NCBI GenBank assembly: GCA_963662175.1
Contig: OY759217.1
Span: 52,552,108-52,616,107 of the forward strand
Direction: 5' to 3'
Source: Aradus depressus
Lineage: Eukaryota; Arthropoda; Insecta; Hemiptera; Aradidae
Length of the DNA stretch: 64,000 bases
In this document: piece by piece, positions 14,101-28,465 of the stretch
How the letters are laid out: each line of letters opens with the position of its first letter
How positions within the stretch are numbered: the first letter of the stretch is position 1
Notes under the pieces: model-generated
Seen by the model: only the letters and a program-made list of their open reading frames with translations
The model's database searches: none
What the model was told of the DNA's origin: nothing
Made by a program: the position numbers and the translations under genes

Positions 14101-17100
14101 TCGCACCCTTTTTTTTTCTATTTGGCCTTCAAGATTACTACATATGAAATTTCATGACATTCCGACCATTAATTAATGAGTTAGCACTATTTTTATGCTT
14201 AGCCCCCCCCTACAACCCCCCCTTCGGTTCGAAATTTTGGGACGCCACAAAGCCTATCATTTAATCGATCTTGAAAGGATGCTACATGTGAAGTTTCATG
14301 AATATCCGTCCAGCCGTTTGGGCGTGATGCTGGAAGAAACATAGAAACAAACCCCGTTTCAGTATAGAAGTATAGAACCCGGTAGAAGAGAATGGGCAGA
14401 TTAGCGAGTCTGAATTTAAAAATCCCAATAACTCCCGATGTAATGAATGTATCAGCATAAAATTTCGTATTTAAAATTAACATTCATGGAGGACATAACC
14501 AGTCAAATTTCAGCGATATCGACCGAGGGGAGGGGGGAGTTCCGGGGTGGGGGCTCAATTTTAAATCCCAATAACTCCCGATGTAATGAATGTATCAACA
14601 TAAAATTTTGTATTTAAAATTAACATTCATGGAGGACATAACCAGTCAAATTTCAGCGATATGGACCGAGGGGAGGGGGGAGTTCCGGGGTGGGGGCTCA
14701 ACTTTAAAATCCCTATAACTGCCGATGTAATTAATGTATCGACATCAAATTTCGTATTTAAAACTAAAATCCACTTAGGACATAACCAGTCAAATTTCAG
14801 CGATATCGGCCGAGGGGAGGGGGGAGTTCCGGGGTGGGGGCTCAACTTTAAAATCCCTATAACTGCCAATGTAAAGAATGTATCGACATCAAATGTCGTA
14901 TTTAAAACCAAAATCCACTTAGGACATAACCAGTCAAATTTCAGCGATATCGGCTGAGGGGAGGGGGGAGTTCCGGGGTGGGGGCTCAATTCAAAAATCC
15001 CAATAACTGCCGATGTAATGAATGTATCGACATCAAATTTCGTATTTAAAACTAAAATCCACTTAGGACATCACCAGTAAACGTTCTGCGATCTCGGCTG
15101 AGGGGAGGGGGGAGTTCCGGGGAGAGGGCTCAGTTCAAAAAACCACAACCCCCCTCCCTTTCACAATTTCGTGACGTCGCACACTTTTTTTTTCTATTTG
15201 GCCTTCAAGATTACTACATATGAAATTTCATGACATTCCGACCATTAATTAATGAGTTAGCACTATTTTTATGCTTAGCCCCCCCCTACAACCCCCCCTT
15301 CGATTCGAAATTTTGGGACGCCACAAAGCCTATCATTTAATCGATCTTGAAAGGATGCTACATGTGAAGTTTCATGAATATCCGTCCAGCCGTTTGGGCG
15401 TGATGCTGGAAGAAACATAGAAACAAACCCCGTTTCAGTATAGAAGTATAGAACCCGGTAGAAGAGAATGGGCAGATAAGCGAGTCTGAATTTAAAAATC
15501 CCAATAACTCCCGATGTAATGAATGTATCAACATAAAATTTCGTATTTAAAATTAACATTCATGGAGGAAATAACCAGTCAAATTTCAGCGATATCGACC
15601 GAGGGGAGGGGGGAGTTCCGGGGTAGGGGCTCAATTTTAAAATCCCTATAACTGCCGATGTAATGAATGTATCGACATCAAATGTCGTATTTAAAACCAA
15701 AATCCACTTAGGACATAACCAGTCAAATTTCAGCGATATCGGCCGAGGGGAGGGGGGAGTTCCGGGGTGGGGGCTCAATTCAAAAATCCCTATAACTGCC
15801 GATGTAATGAATGTATCGACATCAAATGTCGTATAAAAAACCAAAATCCACTTAGGACATAACCAGTCAAATTTCAGCGATATCGGCCGAGGGGAGGGGG
15901 GAGTTCTGGGGAGAGGGCTCACTTCAAAAATCCACAACCCCCCTCCCTTTCACAATTTCGTGACGTCGCACACTTTTTTTTTCTATTTGGCCTTCAAGAT
16001 TACTACATATGAAATTTCATGACATTCCGACCATTAATTAATGAGTTAGCACTATTTTTATGCTTAGCCCCCCCCTACAACCCCCCCTTCGGTTCGAAAT
16101 TTTGGGACGCCACAAAGCCTATCATTTAATCGATCTTGAAAGGATGCTACATGTGAAGTTTCATGAATATCCGTCCAGCCGTTTGGGCGTGATGCTGGAA
16201 GAAACATAGAAACAAACCCCGTTTCAGTATAGAAGTATAGAACCCGGTAGAAGAGAATGGGCAGATAAGCGAGTCTGAATTTAAAAATCCCAATAACTCC
16301 CGATGTAATGAATGTATCAACATAAAATTTCGTATTTAAAATTAACATTCATGGAGGAAATAACCAGTCAAATTTCAGCGATATCGACCGAGGGGAGGGG
16401 GGAGTTCCGGGGTAGGGGCTCAATTTTAAAATCCCTATAACTGCCGATGTAATGAATGTATCGACATCAAATGTCGTATTTAAAACCAAAATCCACTTAG
16501 GACATAACCAGTCAAATTTCAGCGATATCGGCCGAGGGGAGGGGGGAGTTCCGGGGTGGGGGCTCAATTCAAAAATCCCTATAACTGCCGATGTAATGAA
16601 TGTATCGACATCAAATGTCGTATAAAAAACCAAAATCCACTTAGGACATAACCAGTCAAATTTCAGCGATATCGGCCGAGGGGAGGGGGGAGTTCTGGGG
16701 AGAGGGCTCACTTCAAAAATCCACAACCCCCCTCCCTTTCACAATTTCGTGACGTCGCACACTTTTTTTTTCTATTTGGCCTTCAAGATTACTACATATG
16801 AAATTTAATGACAATCCGACCATTAATAAATGAGTTAGCACTATTTTTATGCTTAGCCCCCCCCTTACAACCCCCCCTCTGGTTCAAAATTTTGGGACGC
16901 CACAAAGCCTATTATTTAATCGATCTTGAAAGGATGCTACATGTGAAGTTTCATGAATATCCGTCCAGCCGTTTGGGCGTGATGCTGGAAGAAACATAGA
17001 AACAAACCCCGTTTCAGTATAGAAGTATAGAACCCGGTAGAAGAGAATGGGCAGATTAGCGAGTCTGAATTTAAAAATCCCAATAACTCCCGATGTAATG

Positions 17101-17938
17101 ACTGTATCAGCATAAAATTTCGTATTTAAAATTAACATTCATGGAGGACATAACCAGTCAAATTTCAGCGATATCGACCGAGGGGAGGGGGGAGTTCCGG
17201 GGTGGGGGCTCAATTTTAAAATCCCAATAACTCCCGATGTAATGAATGTATCAACATAAAATTTTGTATTTAAAATTAACATTCATGGAGGACATAACCA
17301 GTCAAATTTCAGCGATATGGACCGAGGGGAGGGGGGAGTTCCGGGATGGGGGCTCAACTTTAAAATCCCTATAACTGCCGATGTAATTAATGTATCGACA
17401 TCAAATTTCGTATTTAAAACTAAAATCCACTTAGGACATAACCAGTCAAATTTCAGCGATATCGGCCGAGGGGAGGGGGGAGTTCCGGGGTGAGGGCTCA
17501 ACTTTAAAATCCCTATAACTGCCGATGTAATGAATGTATCGACATCAAATTTTGTATTTAAAACCAAAATCCACTTAGGACATCACCAGTAAAATTTCTG
17601 CGATATCGGCTGAGGGGAGGGGGGAGTTCCGGGGAGAGGGCTCAGTTCAAAAAACCACAACCCCCCTCCCTTTCACAATTTCGTGACGTCGCACCCTTTT
17701 TTTTTCTATTTGGCCTTCAAGATTACTACATATGAAATTTCATGACATTCCGACCATTAATTAATGAGTTAGCACTATTTTTATGCTTAGCCCCCCCCTA
17801 CAACCCCCCCTTCGGTTCGAAATTTTGGGACGCCACAAAGCCTATCATTTAATCGATCTTGAAAGGATGCTACATGTGAAGTTTCATGAATATCCGTCCA
17901 GCCGTTTGGGCGTGATGCTGGAAGAAACATAGAAACAA
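8109..17938. repeat. Macro-repeat copy 2 (9.8 kb)
   Basis: Repeats copy 1 in the same order of unit variants. The offset to copy 1 is 8,108 at first. It becomes 9,041 after an added 933-bp unit (about 11.2-12.1 kb), then 8,897 after loss of one 144-bp unit near 13.69 kb. Another added 933-bp unit sits near 17.0-17.9 kb. These steps account exactly for the 1,722-bp length difference (933 + 933 - 144). Confidence 0.85.
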
Positions 17939-20900
17939 ACCCCGTTTCAGTATAGAAGTATAGAACCCGGTAGAAGAGAATGGGCAGATTAGCGAGTCTG
18001 AATTTAAAAATCCCAATAACTCCCGATGTAATGAATGTATCAGCATAAAATTTCGTATTTAAAATTAACATTCATGGAGGACATAACCAGTCAAATTTCA
18101 GCGATATCGACCGAGGGGAGGGGGGAGTTCCGGGGTGGGGGCTCAATATTAAAATCCCAATAACTCCCGATGTAATGAATGTATCAACATAAAATTTTGT
18201 ATTTAAAATTAACATTCATGGAGGACATAACCAGTCAAATTTCAGCGATATGGATCGAGGGGAGGGGGGAGTTCCGGGGTGGGGGCTCAACTTTAAAATC
18301 CCTATAACTGCCGATGTAATTAATGTATCGACATCAAATTTCGTATTTAAAACTAAAATCCACTTAGGACATAACCAGTCAAATTTCAGCGATATCGGCC
18401 CAGGGGAGGGGGGAGTTCCGGGGTGGGGGCTCAACTTTAAAATCCCTATAACTGCCGATGTAATGAATGTATCGACATCAAATTTTGTATTCTAAACCAA
18501 AATCCACTTAGGACATCACCAGTAAAATTTCTGCGATATCGGCTGAGGGGAGGGGGGAGTTCCGGGGAGAGGGCTCAGTTCAAAAAACCACAACCCCCCT
18601 CCCTTTCACAATTTCGTGACGTCGCACACTTTTTTTTTCTATTTGGCCTTCAAGATTACTACATATGAAATTTCATGACATTCCGACCATTAATTAATGA
18701 GTTAGCACTATTTTTATGCTTAGCCCCCCCCTACAACCCCCCCTTCGGTTCGAAATTTTGGGACGCCACAAAGCCTATCATTTAATCGATCTTGAAAGGA
18801 TGCTACATGTGAAGTTTCATGAATATCCGTCTAGCCGTTTGGGCGTGATGCTGGAAGAAACATAGAAACAAACCCCGTTTCAGTATAGAAGTATAGAAGC
18901 CGGTGGATGATAATGGGCAGATAAGCGAGTCTGAATTTAAAAATCCCAATAACTCCTGATGTAATGAATGTATAAACATAAAATTTCGTATTTAAAATTA
19001 ACATTCATGGAGGAAATAACCAGTCAAATTTCAGCGATATCGACCGAGGGGAGGGGGGAGTTCCGGGGTGGGGGCTCAATTTTAAAATCCCTATAACTGC
19101 CGATGTAATCAATGTATCGACATCAAATTTCGTATTTGAAACTAAAATCCACTTAGGACATAACCAGTCAAATTTCAGCGATATCGGCCGAGGGGAGGGG
19201 GGAGTTCCGGGGTGGGGGCTCAACTTTAAAATCCCTATAACTGCCGATGTAAAGAATGTATCGACATCAAATGTCGTATTTAAAACCAAAATCCACTTAG
19301 GACATAACCAGTCAAATTTCAGCGATATCGGCTGAGGGGAGGGGGGAGTTCCGGGGTGGGGGCTCAATTCAAAAATCCCAATAACTGCCGATGTAATGAA
19401 TGTATCGACATCAAATTTCGTATTTAAAACTAAAATCCAATTAGGACATCACCAGTAAACGTTCTGCGATATCGGCCCAGGGGAGGGGGGAGTTCCGGGG
19501 TGGGGGCTCAACTTTAAAATCCCTATAACTGCCGATGTAATGAATGTATCGACATCAAATTTTGTATTCTAAACCAAAATCCACTTAGGACATCACCAGT
19601 AAAATTTCTGCGATATCGGCTGAGGGGAGGGGGGAGTTCCGGGGAGAGGGCTCAGTTCAAAAAACCACAACCCCCCTCCCTTTCACAATTTCGTGACGTC
19701 GCACACTTTTTTTTTCTATTTGGCCTTCAAGATTACTACATATGAAATTTCATGACATTCCGACCATTAATTAATGAGTTAGCACTATTTTTATGCTTAG
19801 CCCCCCCCTACAACCCCCCCTTCGGTTCGAAATTTTGGGACGCCACAAAGCCTATCATTTAATCGATCTTGAAAGGATGCTACATGTGAAGTTTCATGAA
19901 TATCCGTCTAGCCGTTTGGGCGTGATGCTGGAAGAAACATAGAAACAAACCCCGTTTCAGTATAGAAGTATAGAAGCCGGTGGATGAGAATGGGCAGATA
20001 AGCGAGTCTGAATTTAAAAATCCCAATAACTCCTGATGTAATGAATGTATAAACATAAAATTTCGTATTTAAAATTAACATTCATGGAGGAAATAACCAG
20101 TCAAATTTCAGCGATATCGGCCGAGGGGAGGGGGGAGTTCCGGGGTGGGGGCTCAACTTTAAAATCCCTATAACTGCCGATGTAAAGAATGTATCGACAT
20201 CAAATGTCGTATTTAAAACCAAAATCCACTTAGGACATAACCAGTCAAATTTCAGCGATATCGGCTGAGGGGAGGGGGGAGTTCCGGGGTGGGGGCTCAA
20301 TTCAAAAATCCCAATAACTGCCGATGTAATGAATGTATCGACATCAAATTTCGTATTTAAAACTAAAATCCAATTAGGACATCACCAGTAAACGTTCTGC
20401 GATATCGGCCCAGGGGAGGGGGGAGTTCCGGGGTGGGGGCTCAACTTTAAAATCCCTATAACTGCCGATGTAATGAATGTATCGACATCAAATTTTGTAT
20501 TCTAAACCAAAATCCACTTAGGACATCACCAGTAAAATTTCTGCGATATCGGCTGAGGGGAGGGGGGAGTTCCGGGGAGAGGGCTCAGTTCAAAAAACCA
20601 CAACCCCCCTCCCTTTCACAATTTCGTGACGTCGCACACTTTTTTTTTCTATTTGGCCTTCAAGATTACTACATATGAAATTTCATGACATTCCGACCAT
20701 TAATTAATGAGTTAGCACTATTTTTATGCTTAGCCCCCCCCTACAACCCCCCCTTCGGTTCGAAATTTTGGGACGCCACAAAGCCTATCATTTAATCGAT
20801 CTTGAAAGGATGCTACATGTGAAGTTTCATGAATATCCGTCTAGCCGTTTGGGCGTGATGCTGGAAGAAACATAGAAACAAACCCCGTTTCAGTATAGAA

Positions 20901-22735
20901 GTATAGAAGCCGGTGGATGAGAATGGGCAGATAAGCGAGTCTGAATTTAAAAATCCCAATAACTCCTGATGTAATGAATGTATAAACATAAAATTTCGTA
21001 TTTAAAATTAACATTCATGGAGGAAATAACCAGTCAAATTTCAGCGATATCGACCGAGGGGAGGGGGGAGTTCCGGGGTGGGGGCTCAATTTTAAAATCC
21101 CTATAACTGCCGATGTAATCAATGTATCGACATCAAATTTCGTATTTGAAACTAAAATCCACTTAGGACATAACCAGTCAAATTTCAGCGATATCGGCCG
21201 AGGGGAGGGGGGAGTTCCGGGGTGGGGGCTCAACTTTAAAATCCCTATAACTGCCGATGTAAAGAATGTATCGACATCAAATGTCGTATTTAAAACCAAA
21301 ATCCACTTAGGACATAACCAGTCAAATTTCAGCGATATCGGCTGAGGGGAGGGGGGAGTTCCGGGGTGGGGGCTCAATTCAAAAATCCCAATAACTGCCG
21401 ATGTAATGAATGTATCGACATCAAATTTCGTATTTAAAACTAAAATCCAATTAGGACATCACCAGTAAACGTTCTGCGATCTCGGCTGAGGGGAGGGGGG
21501 AGTTCCGGGGAGAGGGCTCAGTTCAAAAAACCACAACCCCCCTCCCTTTCACAATTTCGTGACGTCGCAAACTTTTTTTTTCTATTTGGCCTTCAAGATT
21601 ACTACATATGAAATTTCATGACATTCCGACCATTAATTAATGAGTTAGCACTATTTTTATGCTTAGCCCCCCCCTACAACCCCCCCTTCGGTTCGAAATT
21701 TTGGGACGCCACAAAGCCTATCATTTAATCGATCTTGAAAGGATGCTACATGTGAAGTTTCATGAATATCCGTCCAGCCGTTTGGGCGTGATGCTGGAAG
21801 AAACATAGAAACAAACCCCGTTTCAGTATAGAAGTATAGAAGCCGGTGGATGAGAATGGGCAGATAAACGAGTCTGAATTTAAAAATCCCAATAACTCCC
21901 GATGTAATGAATGTACCAACATAAAATTTCGTATTTGAAATTAACATTCATGGAGGACATAACCAGTCAAATTTCAGCGATATCGACCGAGGGGAGGGGG
22001 GAGTTCCGGGGTGGGGGCTCAATTTTAAAATCCCTATAACTGCCGATGTAATCAATGTATCGACATCAAATTTCGTATTTAAAACCAAAATCCACTTAGG
22101 ACATAACCAGTCAAATTTCAGCGATATCGGCTGAGGGGAGGGGGGAGTTCCGGGGTGGGGGCTCAATTCAAAAATCCCAATAACTGCCGATGTAATGAAT
22201 GTATCGACATCAAATTTCGTAGTTAAAACTAAATCCACTTAGGACATCACCAGTAAACGTTCTGCGATCTCGGCTGAGGGGAGGGGGGAGTTCCGGGGAG
22301 AGGGCTCAGTTCAAAAAACCACAACCCCCCTCCCTTTCACAATTTCGTGACGTCGCACACTTTTTTTTTCTATTTGGCCTTCAAGATTACTACATATGAA
22401 ATTTCATGACATTCCGACCATTAATTAATGAGTTAGCACTATTTTTATGCTTAGCCCCCCCCTACAACCCCCCCTTCGATTCGAAATTTTGGGACGCCAC
22501 AAAGCCTATCATTTAATCGATCTTGAAAGGATGCTACATGTGAAGTTTCATGAATATCCGTCCAGCCGTTTGGGCGTGATGCTGGAAGAAACATAGAAAC
22601 AAACCCCGTTTCAGTATAGAAGTATAGAACCCGGTAGAAGAGAATGGGCAGATAAGCGAGTCTGAATTTAAAAATCCCAATAACTCCCGATGTAATGAAT
22701 GTATCAACATAAAATTTCGTATTTAAAATTAACAT
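17939..22735. repeat. Macro-repeat copy 3 (partial)
   Basis: Follows copy 2 at an offset of 9,830 bp (8386 to 18216, 9175 to 19005, 12118 to 21948, 12621 to 22451). One unit near 20.08 kb lacks two 144-bp units compared with its counterpart, and the order includes the extra unit at 20.9-21.9 kb. After about 22.7 kb the pattern switches to the dimer array. Confidence 0.8.
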
Positions 22736-25700
22736 TCATGGAGGACATAACCAGTCAAATTTCAGCGATATCGGCCGAGGGGCGGGGGGAGTTCCGGGGT
22801 GGGGGCTCAATTTTAAAATCCCTATAACTGCCGATGTAATCAATGTATCGACATCAAATTTCGTATTTAAAACTAAAATCCACTTAGGACATAACCAGTC
22901 AAATTTCAGCGATATCGGCCGAGGGGAGGGGGGAGTTCCGGGGAGAGGGCTCATTTCAAAGACCACAACCCCTTTCCCTTTCACAATTTCGTGACGTCGC
23001 ACACTTTTTTTTTCTATTTGGCCTTCAAGATTACTACATATGAAATTTCATGACATTCCGACCATTAATTAATGAGTTAGCACTATTTTTATGCTTAGCC
23101 CCCCCCTACAACCCCCCCTTCGGTTCGAAATTTTGGGACGCCACAAAGCCTATCATTTAATCGATCTTGAAAGGATGCTACATGTGAAGTTTCATGAATA
23201 TCCGTCCAGCCGTTTGGGCGTGATGCTGGAAGAAACATAGAAACAAACCCCGTTTCAGTATAGAAGTATAGAAGCCGGTGGATGAGAATGGGCAGATAAA
23301 CGAGTCTGAATTTAAAAATCCCAATAACTCCCGATGTAATGAATGTACCAACATAAAATTTCGTATTTAAAATTAACATTCATGGAGGACATAACCAGTC
23401 AAATTTCAGCGATATCGACCGAGGGGAGGGGGGAGTTCCGGGGTGGGGGCTCAATTTTAAAATCCCTATAACTGCCGATGTAATCAATGTATCGACATCA
23501 AATTTCGTATTTAAAACCAAAATCCACTTAGGACATAACCAGTCAAATTTCAGCGATATCGGCTGAGGGGAGGGGGGAGTTCCGGGGTGGGGGCTCAATT
23601 CAAAAATCCCAATAACTGCCGATGTAATGAATGTATCGACATCAAATTTCGTAGTTAAAACTAAATCCACTTAGGACATCACCAGTAAACGTTCTGCGAT
23701 CTCGGCTGAGGGGAGGGGGGAGTTCCGGGGAGAGGGCTCAGTTCAAAAAACCACAACCCCCCTCCCTTTCACAATTTCGTGACGTCGCACACTTTTTTTT
23801 TCTATTTGGCCTTCAAGATTACTACATATGAAATTTCATGACATTCCGACCATTAATTAATGAGTTAGCACTATTTTTATGCTTAGCCCCCCCCTACAAC
23901 CCCCCCTTCGATTCGAAATTTTGGGACGCCACAAAGCCTATCATTTAATCGATCTTGAAAGGATGCTACATGTGAAGTTTCATGAATATCCGTCCAGCCG
24001 TTTGGGCGTGATGCTGGAAGAAACATAGAAACAAACCCCGTTTCAGTATAGAAGTATAGAACCCGGTAGAAGAGAATGGGCAGATAAGCGAGTCTGAATT
24101 TAAAAATCCCAATAACTCCCGATGTAATGAATGTATCAACATAAAATTTCGTATTTAAAATTAACATTCATGGAGGACATAACCAGTCAAATTTCAGCGA
24201 TATCGGCCGAGGGGAGGGGGGAGTTCCGGGGTGGGGGCTCAATTTTAAAATCCCAATAACTGCCGATGTAATCAATGTATCGACATCAAATTTCGTATTT
24301 AAAACTAAAATCCACTTAGGACATAACCAGTCAAATTTCAGCGATATCGGCCGAGGGGAGGGGGGAGTTCCGGGGAGAGGGCTCATTTCAAAGACCACAA
24401 CCCCTTTCCCTTTCACAATTTCGTGACGTCGCACACTTTTTTTTTCTATTTGGCCTTCAAGATTACTACATATGAAATTTCATGACATTCCGACCATTAA
24501 TTAATGAGTTAGCACTATTTTTATGCTTAGCCCCCCCCTACAACCCCCCCTTCGGTTCGAAATTTTGGGACGCCACAAAGCCTATCATTTAATCGATCTT
24601 GAAAGGATGCTACATGTGAAGTTTCATGAATATCCGTCCAGCCGTTTGGGCGTGATGCTGGAAGAAACATAGAAACAAACCCCGTTTCAGTATAGAAGTA
24701 TAGAAGCCGGTGGATGAGAATGGGCAGATAAACGAGTCTGAATTCAAAAATCCCAATAACTCCCGATGTAATGAATGTACCAACATAAAATTTCGTATTT
24801 AAAATTAACATTCATGGAGGACATAACCAGTCAAATTTCAGCGATATCGACCGAGGGGAGGGGGGAGTTCCGGGGTGGGGGCTCAATTTTAAAATCCCTA
24901 TAACTGCCGATGTAATCAATGTATCGACATCAAATTTCGTATTTAAAACCAAAATCCACTTAGGACATAACCAGTCAAATTTCAGCGATATCGGCTGAGG
25001 GGAGGGGGGAGTTCCGGGGTGGGGGCTCAATTCAAAAATCCCAATAACTGCCGATGTAATGAATGTATCGACATCAAATTTCGTAGTTAAAACTAAATCC
25101 ACTTAGGACATCACCAGTAAACGTTCTGCGATCTCGGCTGAGGGGAGGGGGGAGTTCCGGGGAGTGGGCTCAGTTCAAAAAACCACAACCCCCCTCCCTT
25201 TCACAATTTCGTGACGTCGCACACTTTTTTTTTCTATTTGGCCTTCAAGATTACTACATATGAAATTTCATGACATTCCGACCATTAATTAATGAGTTAG
25301 CACTATTTTTATGCTTAGCCCCCCCCTACAACCCCCCCTTCGATTCGAAATTTTGGGACGCCACAAAGCCTATCATTTAATCGATCTTGAAAGGATGCTA
25401 CATGTGAAGTTTCATGAATACCCGTCCAGCCGTTTGGGCGTGATGCTGGAAGAAACATAGAAACAAACCCCGTTTCAGTATAGAAGTATAGAACCCGGTA
25501 GAAGAGAATGGGCAGATAAGCGAGTCTGAATTTAAAAATCCCAATAACTCCCGATGTAATGAATGTATCAACATAAAATTTCGTATTTAAAATTAACATT
25601 CATGGAGGAAATAACCAGTCAAATTTCAGCGATATCGACCGAGGGGAGGGGGGAGTTCCGGGGTGGGGGCTCAATTTTAAAATCCCTATAACTGCCGATG

Positions 25701-28465
25701 TAATCAATGTATCGACATAAAATTTCGTATTTAAAACTAAAATCCACTTAGGACATAACCAGTCAAATTTCAGCGATATCGGCCGAGGGGAGGGGGGAGT
25801 TCCGGGGAGAGGGCTCAGTTCAAAAAACCACAACCCCCCTCCCTTTCACAATTTCGTGACGTCGCACACTTTTTTTTTCTATTTGGCCTTCAAGATTACT
25901 ACATATGAAATTTCATGACATTCCGACCATTAATTAATGAGTTAGCACTATTTTTATGCTTAGCCCCCCCCTACAACCCCCCCTTCGGTTCGAAATTTTG
26001 GGACGCCACAAAGCCTATCATTTAATCGATCTTGAAAGGATGCTACATGTGAAGTTTCATGAATATCCGTCCAGCCGTTTGGGCGTGATGCTGGAAGAAA
26101 CATAGAAACAAACCCCGTTTCAGTATAGAAGTATAGAAGCCGGTGGATGAGAATGGGCAGATAAACGAGTCTGAATTTAAAAATCCCAATAACTCCCGAT
26201 GTAATGAATGTACCAACATAAAATTTCGTATTTGAAATTAACATTCATGGAGGACATAACCAGTCAAATTTCAGCGATATCGACCGAGGGGAGGGGGGAG
26301 TTCCGGGGTGGGGGCTCAATTTTAAAATCCCTATAACTGCCGATGTAATCAATGTATCGACATCAAATTTCGTATTTAAAACCAAAATCCACTTAGGACA
26401 TAACCAGTCAAATTTCAGCGATATCGGCTGAGGGGAGGGGGGAGTTCCGGGGTGGGGGCTCAATTCAAAAATCCCAATAACTGCCGATGTAATGAATGTA
26501 TCGACATCAAATTTCGTAGTTAAAACTAAATCCACTTAGGACATCACCAGTAAACGTTCTGCGATCTCGGCTGAGGGGAGGGGGGAGTTCCGGGGAGAGG
26601 GCTCAGTTCAAAAAACCACAACCCCCCTCCCTTTCACAATTTCGTGACGTCGCACACTTTTTTTTTCTATTTGGCCTTCAAGATTACTACATATGAAATT
26701 TCATGACATTCCGACCATTAATTAATGAGTTAGCACTATTTTTATGCTTAGCCCCCCCCCTACAACCCCCCCTTCGATTCGAAATTTTGGGACGCCACAA
26801 AGCCTATCATTTAATCGATCTTGAAAGGATGCTACATGTGAAGTTTCATGAATACCCGTCCAGCCGTTTGGGCGTGATGCTGGAAGAAACATAGAAACAA
26901 ACCCCGTTTCAGTATAGAAGTATAGAACCCGGTAGAAGAGAATGGGCAGATAAGCGAGTCTGAATTTAAAAATCCCAATAACTCCCGATGTAATGAATGT
27001 ATCAACATAAAATTTCGTATTTAAAATTAACATTCATGGAGGACATAACCAGTCAAATTTCAGCGATATCGGCCGAGGGGAGGGGGGAGTTCCGGGGTGG
27101 GGGCTCAATTTTAAAATCCCTATAACTGCCGATGTAATCAATGTATCGACATCAAATTTCGTATTTAAAACTAAAATCCACTTAGGACATAACCAGTCAA
27201 ATTTCAGCGATATCGGCCGAGGGGAGGGGGGAGTTCCGGGGAGAGGGCTCATTTCAAAGACCACAACCCCTTTCCCTTTCACAATTTCGTGACGTCGCAC
27301 ACTTTTTTTTTCTATTTGGCCTTCAAGATTACTACATATGAAATTTCATGACATTCCGACCATTAATTAATGAGTTAGCACTATTTTTATGCTTAGCCCC
27401 CCCCTACAACCCCCCCTTCGGTTCGAAATTTTGGGACGCCACAAAGCCTATCATTTAATCGATCTTGAAAGGATGCTACATGTGAAGTTTCATGAATATC
27501 CGTCCAGCCGTTTGGGCGTGATGCTGGAAGAAACATAGAAACAAACCCCGTTTCAGTATAGAAGTATAGAAGCCGGTGGATGAGAATGGGCAGATAAACG
27601 AGTCTGAATTCAAAAATCCCAATAACTCCCGATGTAATGAATGTACCAACATAAAATTTCGTATTTAAAATTAACATTCATGGAGGACATAACCAGTCAA
27701 ATTTCAGCGATATCGACCGAGGGGAGGGGGGAGTTCCGGGGTGGGGGCTCAATTTTAAAATCCCTATAACTGCCGATGTAATCAATGTATCGACATCAAA
27801 TTTCGTATTTAAAACCAAAATCCACTTAGGACATAACCAGTCAAATTTCAGCGATATCGGCTGAGGGGAGGGGGGAGTTCCGGGGTGGGGGCTCAATTCA
27901 AAAATCCCAATAACTGCCGATGTAATGAATGTATCGACATCAAATTTCGTAGTTAAAACTAAATCCACTTAGGACATCACCAGTAAACGTTCTGCGATCT
28001 CGGCTGAGGGGAGGGGGGAGTTCCGGGGAGAGGGCTCAGTTCAAAAAACCACAACCCCCCTCCCTTTCACAATTTCGTGACGTCGCACACTTTTTTTTTC
28101 TATTTGGCCTTCAAGATTACTACATATGAAATTTCATGACATTCCGACCATTAATTAATGAGTTAGCACTATTTTTATGCTTAGCCCCCCCCTACAACCC
28201 CCCCTTCGATTCGAAATTTTGGGACGCCACAAAGCCTATCATTTAATCGATCTTGAAAGGATGCTACATGTGAAGTTTCATGAATATCCGTCCAGCCGTT
28301 TGGGCGTGATGCTGGAAGAAACATAGAAACAAACCCCGTTTCAGTATAGAAGTATAGAACCCGGTAGAAGAGAATGGGCAGATAAGCGAGTCTGAATTTA
28401 AAAATCCCAATAACTCCCGATGTAATGAATGTATCAACATAAAATTTCGTATTTAAAATTAACAT
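22451..28465. repeat. 1,432-bp dimer sub-array
   Basis: A 788-bp unit plus a 645-bp unit form a dimer that recurs at 22451, 23883, 25315, 26748 and 28181, a period of 1,432-1,433 bp. One extra C in the C-run near 26750 gives the one-base difference. The 645-bp members carry a distinct variant with CATTTCAAAGACCACAACCC near 22950, 24380 and 27250. The member at 25.6-25.9 kb has the standard sequence instead, so one dimer was converted or exchanged. Confidence 0.85.
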
